From contig KB445806.1 in the NCBI GenBank assembly GCA_000320605.2, positions 167,500 to 231,499 of the forward strand: 64,000 nucleotides of DNA, in the 5' to 3' direction. Within the stretch, counting starts at the first letter, position 1, and each line of letters begins with the position of its first letter. The position numbers and the translations under genes are program-made. Positions 58,101 through 64,000 of the stretch are shown in pieces. This DNA comes from Gelatoporia subvermispora B (lineage: Eukaryota; Basidiomycota; Agaricomycetes; Polyporales; Gelatoporiaceae). The notes under the pieces are model-generated. The model saw only the letters and a program-made list of their open reading frames with translations. It was not told the origin of the DNA and made no database searches.

Positions 58101-60520
58101 ATTATCTACAGCCTGTGTACTGTGCTTTGGTTTGCCTTGTAAAATTGTCATTAACAATGTCAGAGTATTCGTATGCAGCTTTATCTGAATGTATAGCGAC
58201 ATGAAACTAGCGCAGACCTCCATAATAGTAATCTGATGCATATAGACGATCAGGACCGCCAGGAGGCCGGAAGCCTCTGCTGTATGATGCCACGAACTGG
58301 CATTTGGACGCTCAATTCGTGTCATTCGAACAAGCATTGGCACTTTGCCACAACATCCACGCATAGCATCTGTACGGCATCTTCGAGAAGCCATGAAACT
58401 CTCCTTTGATTGAGCTAGATAAATCATTGCATGTCTTGTATCAGAAAAGCTCAGCGCAGATTTCGATAAAAGTCTTCTGCGTCGACTCCGCTGCTGAGCA
58501 TCCAGACGACTATGTTTGAATCCGACGCCTTATTGAGATTATCTCAAGCGACTTTGAGATGCCTGCACTGCCGAGGGTAGCGCTGTTCCTCAAGGATTGC
58601 AACGTCATCGGTACGGCCCGCTATGTCGCCGGCAGTCTTTGCCTCATAAGCTGTCGCTGTGATAGGTGTCCGCCAGTTCCACTTGCTCGACCTGCTGTGT
58701 ACGTTAATAGGGGTGTCATGGTAGTCAGTCGCTTGTTGCATGTTCCTTAGTGAACCGGACAAGTACGCAGACGGATTGCCGGCATGTGTATCTTGGTGTG
58801 TTCTGTAGTAAGTACGTTGAAAGTCTACCGGGGATCAATGGGCCACTGATCTACCGTTATATTCACACTCCCAGGAATTTGCGATGGTGCAATGCGCCCT
58901 CCTGCTGCGCACTGCCCCAAGTCTGTAGGAAGATTCTTTGCGGTTTCAGCTGCCTCGCCCGTAAAGCGAGAGCGCCGCGCCTACAATGGCATGTCAACAT
59001 GATACAATCTGGCGCGTTACGTGAATGTGTGTTCTGCACTTTGAGTTGTGCCGGTCGAAGACATGCCCATAGCGTGGTCAGGAGGTTAGCTGCGCAAGGC
59101 ACTGCTCCATTCACTTGACATTCCACTGGACTTACAGTTGCCTCTCAGTGAGATCCAATCCGCTGATGATCGTCTGGATATGAAATTCCTTTGAGGATAG
59201 CTCAATGATCGGGGAGCTGTCGTGTACAATTTCTTTCAATATAGGAACATAGCGCCTGCTGGGGTTTCTAGATCGCTAAAGCTGCTACAACAGCCCTGTC
59301 CTGACCAGGCTATGCTTCGCGTAGATACTGGCGGTCCGATGGCCATCGGCAGTCATGCGCAGCACCTATTATCGTGCAGAATTTCTCGCCCCCGGGTGTT
59401 TTGGCAATGAGCCTAGAGCTGCATGATCACTACGGAATAGCATTGCAGAGTGTACTCAGGCTCCAATCCATATTCAGCTGTCTCCGCTCATTGAGAAATA
59501 TATGTGCACACAATTCAGAATCCTAGCATCTTCGAGTTCGCCCCTGCGAACGTAAATAAGCTTCTTACTAGTGTTCGCCAACGTAGTATATCATAAGAGC
59601 CGCAATACCTCGAAGAACACAATTTTATAGCTACAAGCCCAACGAAAGCGACAGAATCGCTGGCTCCCACCAAGAATGGGGCATGCATTGCCGTCACAGC
59701 TAATCCATCACTACGTTTGTATTCCAAGCATACGGACGTTTCTAGATCTAGTCTTGTCTGGGCACGTAGGGGTCGACTCTGATGTCGGAGAAATTGCTCC
59801 GGCCGACGCTTCCCAGGGATTGGCATGCTCTGCGGGTACATACTGTGGCTGCGAATTGTCGCCCTCACTACTATCGCAAACTTTAGGCCAAAATAGTCGA
59901 TCGAGACTCACGGGCGCTCTTCCTCGCGTCAGCGCCCGAGTCTCGATCGCTCCTGGGACACAGCCTGACACAGCACGTGGCAGTCTCGTGGCATACGCCA
60001 GCGGGTACGGGTATGCCAGCTGAAGGCGGGCAACGCAGAACATAGAATGGGAGTACGCCACTGCTCACAACGTTATTCACAACATAGTCAGTTGTACGTT
60101 GGTGTGTACTACAGAGGTTTGCGATGTGATATCGAAAACACTGACACTATTTCAAGTTACCGCAGCGACCAGAGGGTGTCCTTGGACCCCCACGCGGACT
60201 AGAGGACCCGTGCTAATTTTATCGATGGCGGTGCGGGACCGGTATAGTCTCCCATATACCGACCCCAGCTCTACAATCATGCATCCGCTACAGCCGCTCC
60301 AAACTCCTTACCGCCTATATCATGCTCTGCCCTTTGGGACATCCCTCCTCCTCTGTCCCGTCGCCCGCCGCCGGCCCATTGTCCGTGAGCGCCTTCACGT
60401 AAGCGGATATAGCATCTTCCCAAAGTGAGGCTGGTTGGCACCAATCCACGGCTGAATTTGTCAATGTTGCCTTCCATGATTGGTCTCAACTGCACAAAAT
60501 TATCTCCGGAAACTGTCGCT
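58101..60520. other. long intergenic region, no gene seen
   Basis: 2.4 kb without a recognisable gene. Short frames on both strands (up to ~142 codons) have no domain. It contains one long hairpin, listed separately. Confidence 0.35.
59898..59949. repeat. 19 bp stem hairpin
   Basis: Left arm CGATCGAGACTC-(AC)-GGGCGCT pairs with right arm AGCGCCCGAGTCTCGATCG around a 12 nt loop. There is one 2 nt bulge and otherwise perfect pairing. It lies in noncoding DNA and is too short for a transposon. Confidence 0.8.
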
Positions 60521-60521
60521 A

Positions 60522-60560
60522 CATAGCCACCAGCAGCACGACGGTTCTGCTGTTATATAC
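60522..60560 (+). promoter_or_regulatory. VTT-5 promoter motif and TATA box
   Basis: CATAGCCAC at 60522 followed about 31 bp later by TTATATA (60553-60559), about 125 bp before the VTT-5 start. Confidence 0.6.
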
Positions 60561-60683
60561 TGCAGGGGAACACCATTTTTTCCACATCAGAGCACATTCC
60601 CTCACAACTACGTCTGCTATCTCCTACGCTCCTACGTCTTTCTACTTTACCAACCACGTCTGTTTGACTTCCTTCGTTGTAAC

Positions 60684-62124
60684 ATGCCCCCTGCCTATCC
60701 GCCGCCGTACGGTCCCGACCAGCTGGAGCTGCCGGTATTTCCACTGGCAAGCAAGTCTGCCTCGGAGCCTGGCTCTCGCTCCCCTTCCGACGTTGCGGTC
60801 GATGTTCGCGAGCTCGCGCGCACGCCTAGTCCTACGCCTAGCGAGGAGGCGGCCTTATACCCGGAGCCCTTTGACCCGAGCAAAATATTCACCGCAAAGT
60901 TTTGGTTCAACAGGCGCATGCTTCGTGCGTGTTTCGAAATTCCATTCTCTTTCTGGCAGAGCCTCACATTTGCAGCAGTGAGACTCGTCATAATTGCCCT
61001 TGCCGTCTGTTTTGCTTTGACGTTCACAGTGTTCCGCAAGCAGATTGCGAACGCGCTCTCGCCTGCTGCGGATTGGATGCACAAGTGAGTCACTATAATG
61101 TCTCAGCATTTTGCTCGTCGCAGATTAGTTCGAGACCGCATTGTGCGAATACATATCCTACGTATACTCCCGAGGTTACATACAGAGATGGCCGTGTTTC
61201 TTTTTTCCACATCCAACCTTACGCCCTCGGATGGCGCTGACACTATCGCACTTGTAGTTTAACCGCGGGGTGGCTCATCCCAATTGCTATCATGATTGTC
61301 ATGTCGTTCCCTCCAGTTAGTACCAAGCAATCCTCTCCATTGACGCGGTACTCACTGAGGTTTGGCGCGTTGCAGCTCTTCGGTCACGAGATCGTTGCCA
61401 TCCTGTGTGGATTTGTCTGGGGCGTAGGCCCCGGATTCGCGATCGTAGCAGCTGGCACATTCCTAGGGGAGTTGACCAGCTTCTTGTGAGTGCATTCCAT
61501 CGTCTATGCATGCCATTTTTTTGACATTGTCTGTAGAGTCTTCCGCTATTGCTGTCTCGCTCGCGGGCTGAAAATGGAGAGGACGAATATCAGATATGCG
61601 TGCCTGGCCCGGGTCGTTCGAAAGGGTGGCTTTAGGGTTGTATTGATCATGCGCTATAGTGCAATTCCGTCGCATTGTGAGTATCGCTCGATATCTGTCG
61701 ATGACTCAATGTTTACTTACGTCAATCCGCTCAGTCTCGACAGCGGTCTTTTCGACTTGCGGCATACCAATCCTGGTCTTCTGCGCCGCGGCAGTTCTCT
61801 CCCTTCCGAAGCAGCTTGTCACAGTGTTCCTTGGTTCTACGCTCACTACCTCCAGCGACGGAGAAAGTCACACAGACAAAGTCGTAGAACGCGTCGTGCT
61901 TGTAATCACCATCGCTGCGACCGTTCTTGGCTTAATGTACATCAACCGGCGTACGAAAGCAGTGCTACCTGATGTCATCTATGCTCGCAGGAAAGCTCGG
62001 TAAGTGGTCTTGGTATGTGGCTGCTTGAACGGGAAACCTAACGTGCTGCTCTGCGTGCAGACAGGCCAAACTGCGGGCGGTATGCATGCGGAACGGCAGA
62101 ACGGACGATAGGAGTGCGGTATGA
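60684..62124 (+). CDS. VTT/TVP38-domain membrane protein, copy 5
   Basis: Exons 60684-60924, 60979-61084, 61258-61315, 61376-61485, 61537-61676, 61735-61999 and 62061-62124 give 327 aa. N-terminal MPPAYPPPYGPDQLELP, LARTPSPTPSEEAALYPEPF, helix LVIIALAVCFALTF, LTAGWLIPIAIMIVMSFPP, LFGHEIVAILCGFVWGVGPG followed by FAIVAAGTFLGE, ERTNIRYACLARVVRKGGF, MRYSAIPSH, LSLPKQLVTVFLGSTL, two helices and ARRKAR. The first intron acceptor was set at 60978, giving 54 nt and an exon 2 of 106 nt as in all other copies. No breaks. Confidence 0.88.
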
Positions 62125-63220
62125 TGTAGGCTCGTCCAATGTGTGTCTTCCGTCCGGCACATGCGACAACCCAGTACCGGTTTTGCGACATTATGTCACT
62201 ACCCCCATGTATCGCGAGTTTTTTCTTGCCTGTACCTAGCACGCCAGCTAGGCAAACCTAACCCTGCCGCGTCCCGATGTCCAGCCTGATCTGATTGCCT
62301 CGAGCCGTGCAGCACCATGCTCGGTCACCACAGCCGACAAAAGCGGATGAGAGTTTAATTAGCAGACTCTGATATGGAAACTGAGATTCTCAATGGTTCA
62401 TGGTGGCTGGCACGTGAGTACACTTCGACCCCAACACTCGCCCTATGGTCTGTGGTACGTGCTCATGACCGATATACCTTGCAGAAGCGTGGTCATCCGG
62501 AACTTCAAGATAAAAGATAAGTAGCTCGGCTCACGTATGATATCCATGAACGGGCACCACTCAAATCAAACCCATGATGAACATACTTATCTCAGCCACC
62601 GATCTCCCGCTCCTTGAGACCCAAATTCGAGCATTGGAGTTCACTGCAGATTATATAACCATCGCCACAGGAACTTTCAAGAACCATGATAACGCAAGCT
62701 CAGGAGTTATCAACCGGTTAAGGAAGTGCTAACAATCCGATTGACCGTAGTTGCAAAATCTTGACGGTCGAGCGCCTTTGTACATCAACTTCAGCGATGG
62801 ATCGCCAGAGCTCTATTGTTCACTTGCCCGTGTTGTGCCTGGTATTTGCAGCTCCATCCAGACACCTGGAACACCCACACCCCTGCAAGGACTTTCCAAG
62901 GTTGATTGTGTAAAACCGCTGCAGCACAGTATGTCCATCATTTCAGTCCGTGTAAATCTCTTTCAACTGCAATACTTCTGCATGAACAAACACTTTCAGG
63001 AAGTTCTTATGAACACTCTCCTCACACGTCAGGCACACATGGAAAGAAGCTGCTGTAAATAGACCTCAACTATATTTGGGCGTGGAGTGGTGTCCAAGGT
63101 TTTCAGGCCTTCACACTAAAGTCAACATATCGGTTTGCCACTATCATGGCGCGGCGGAATATATCCGTGGACTCGGATTGCAAGCTAGCCAAAATAACAT
63201 GTCACCGCTACCCTGCTTTC
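62125..63220. other. intergenic, terpene synthase upstream region
   Basis: No gene recognised. A 103-codon plus-strand frame at 62751-63062 has no domain and is not called. Confidence 0.4.
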
Positions 63221-63230
63221 TATATAAATA
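63221..63230 (+). promoter_or_regulatory. TATA box of the terpene synthase
   Basis: TATATAAATA, 91 bp before the start codon at 63312, a normal distance for a fungal gene with a short leader. Confidence 0.6.
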
Positions 63231-63311
63231 TCATGCTCTCGCTTCCCTGCTCGTCAGCCTTGGCACGTTCTCTCTTCCACACGCAACTTATAAATTGTCT
63301 TGAGTCCCCTA

Positions 63312-64000
63312 ATGTCCTCGCCTTGTCCTCTCGTAACCATTGAATATGTGTTACCGGACCTGTTCAAGCTTTGTCCATTAAAGCCGCTTCTCAATCCTCA
63401 TTATTCCCAGGTGGCGCTGGAGTCCTCGGTATGGATCAATAGTTTCGGCATCTTCGCGGGATGCAAGCTCGATGACTTCATGCGAGGCGGAAGCGAACTT
63501 CTCTGTGCGCGCACATACCCAGATGCAGATTATGACAAGCTTCGCATATGCTGCGACTTCGTCAACGCCCTCTTCGCGGTGGACGACATTACCGATGAAC
63601 AAGACGAAGGCGGTGCACGTACGACTGGAACTGTATTCCTGGACGCGATGCGTGATTCGCGATGGGACAGTGGTACCAGCATCGGGCGACTATGCCGAGA
63701 GTGCGGTCTTCATTTTCCTTTTAACACGTTAAGATGCTAATTTCCGAGTGTAGCTTGGCAGATCGCTTTGCGAAGGGCGCTACCCCTGGGTGCTACCGCC
63801 GCCTGACTCAGCTTTGCGCAGAGTATATCGAAGCTGTCGCCTATGAAGCCGGTGTTCGCTCACGCGGAGTGGCCCTTGAGATAGATACCTACATGCGTAT
63901 GCGGAGGGATGCCAGCGCAGTTCCCTTCTGCTTCGGATTGTCAGAGTTCATCCATGGATCCGATCTTCCAGACGAGGTATATGAAGACCCGATATTTAGA
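63312..64000 (+). CDS. class I terpene (sesquiterpene) synthase, cut by window end
   Basis: Cyclises a prenyl diphosphate, most likely farnesyl diphosphate, in the cytosol. Exon 1 is 63312-63700, then a 53 nt intron, and exon 2 runs from 63754 past the window end. The start gives MSSPCPLVTIEYVLPDLFKL. Visible residues: VALESSVWINSFGIFAG, then the Asp-rich metal site as FAVDDITDEQDEGG (residues ~90-104), LADRFAKGATPGCYRRL, and FCFGLSEFIHGSDLPDEVYEDP near the end. The NSE/DTE box and C-terminal RY pair would lie outside the window. Fits fungal sesquiterpene synthases (about 330-350 aa); product not predictable here. The pseudogene at 13890-15036 is its decayed paralog. Confidence 0.92.

Noticed and set aside
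60925..60975. 51 nt version of VTT-5 intron 1
   Set aside because: The 54 nt version makes exon 2 exactly 106 nt and gives Leu-Arg at the junction as in the paralogs.

Overview
This window is eukaryotic DNA from a filamentous fungus, most likely an Agaricomycete basidiomycete (a Polyporales-like wood decayer is my guess; genus cannot be told from the sequence). The evidence is the gene style: intron-dense genes with mostly 47-66 nt GT-AG introns, several micro-exons of 14-25 nt, a C2H2 plus Zn2Cys6 transcription factor of the mushroom type, and terpene synthase and P450 genes. I reconstructed exons by hand; for nearly every model all phases close and total lengths are multiples of three. I saw no tRNA, rRNA, CRISPR array or LTR element.

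Left third (0-31 kb). A hypothetical gene (F1, -) opens the window, followed by a 0.54 kb non-autonomous DNA transposon with 25 bp inverted ends. Then come the five-exon APC1 gene of the anaphase-promoting complex (-), an acidic nuclear-type protein with KRKFDE repeats (+), a terpene synthase pseudogene (-) and a ten-exon cytochrome P450 with one frameshift (-). A Ppn2-like metallophosphatase (+), two tandem AIG2/gamma-glutamylcyclotransferase-like genes (+, the second truncated) and a C2H2+Zn2Cys6 transcription factor (-) follow.

Middle (32-50 kb). Urate oxidase (-), the first of five VTT/TVP38-domain membrane protein genes (VTT-1, +), an internally deleted inverted copy of the P450 with its tandem-repeated 5' region (+), an aquaporin pseudogene (-), VTT-2 (-), a 16-exon tail-anchored class 3 aldehyde dehydrogenase (-), and a second member of the hypothetical family (F2, +) carrying ten 18 bp in-frame repeats.

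Right third (50-64 kb). A 3 kb zone of three diverged ~1.1 kb units with 18 bp-period repeats, then VTT-3, VTT-4 and VTT-5 (+) in tandem, and finally an apparently intact terpene synthase (+) cut by the window end.

Two themes stand out. First, a five-member VTT-domain family with an invariant RTPSPTPSE motif, identical lengths for exons 2-6 in all copies, a first intron whose length is always a multiple of three, and a shared promoter signature in three copies. Second, an old inverted segmental duplication: P450, its 5' repeats and an aquaporin 3' end occur at 9.3-18.5 kb and again in reverse at 36.8-39.7 kb, each copy broken differently. Terpene synthase, P450 and aldehyde dehydrogenase together suggest a terpenoid locus in birth-and-death evolution; the link to the VTT genes is inference only.
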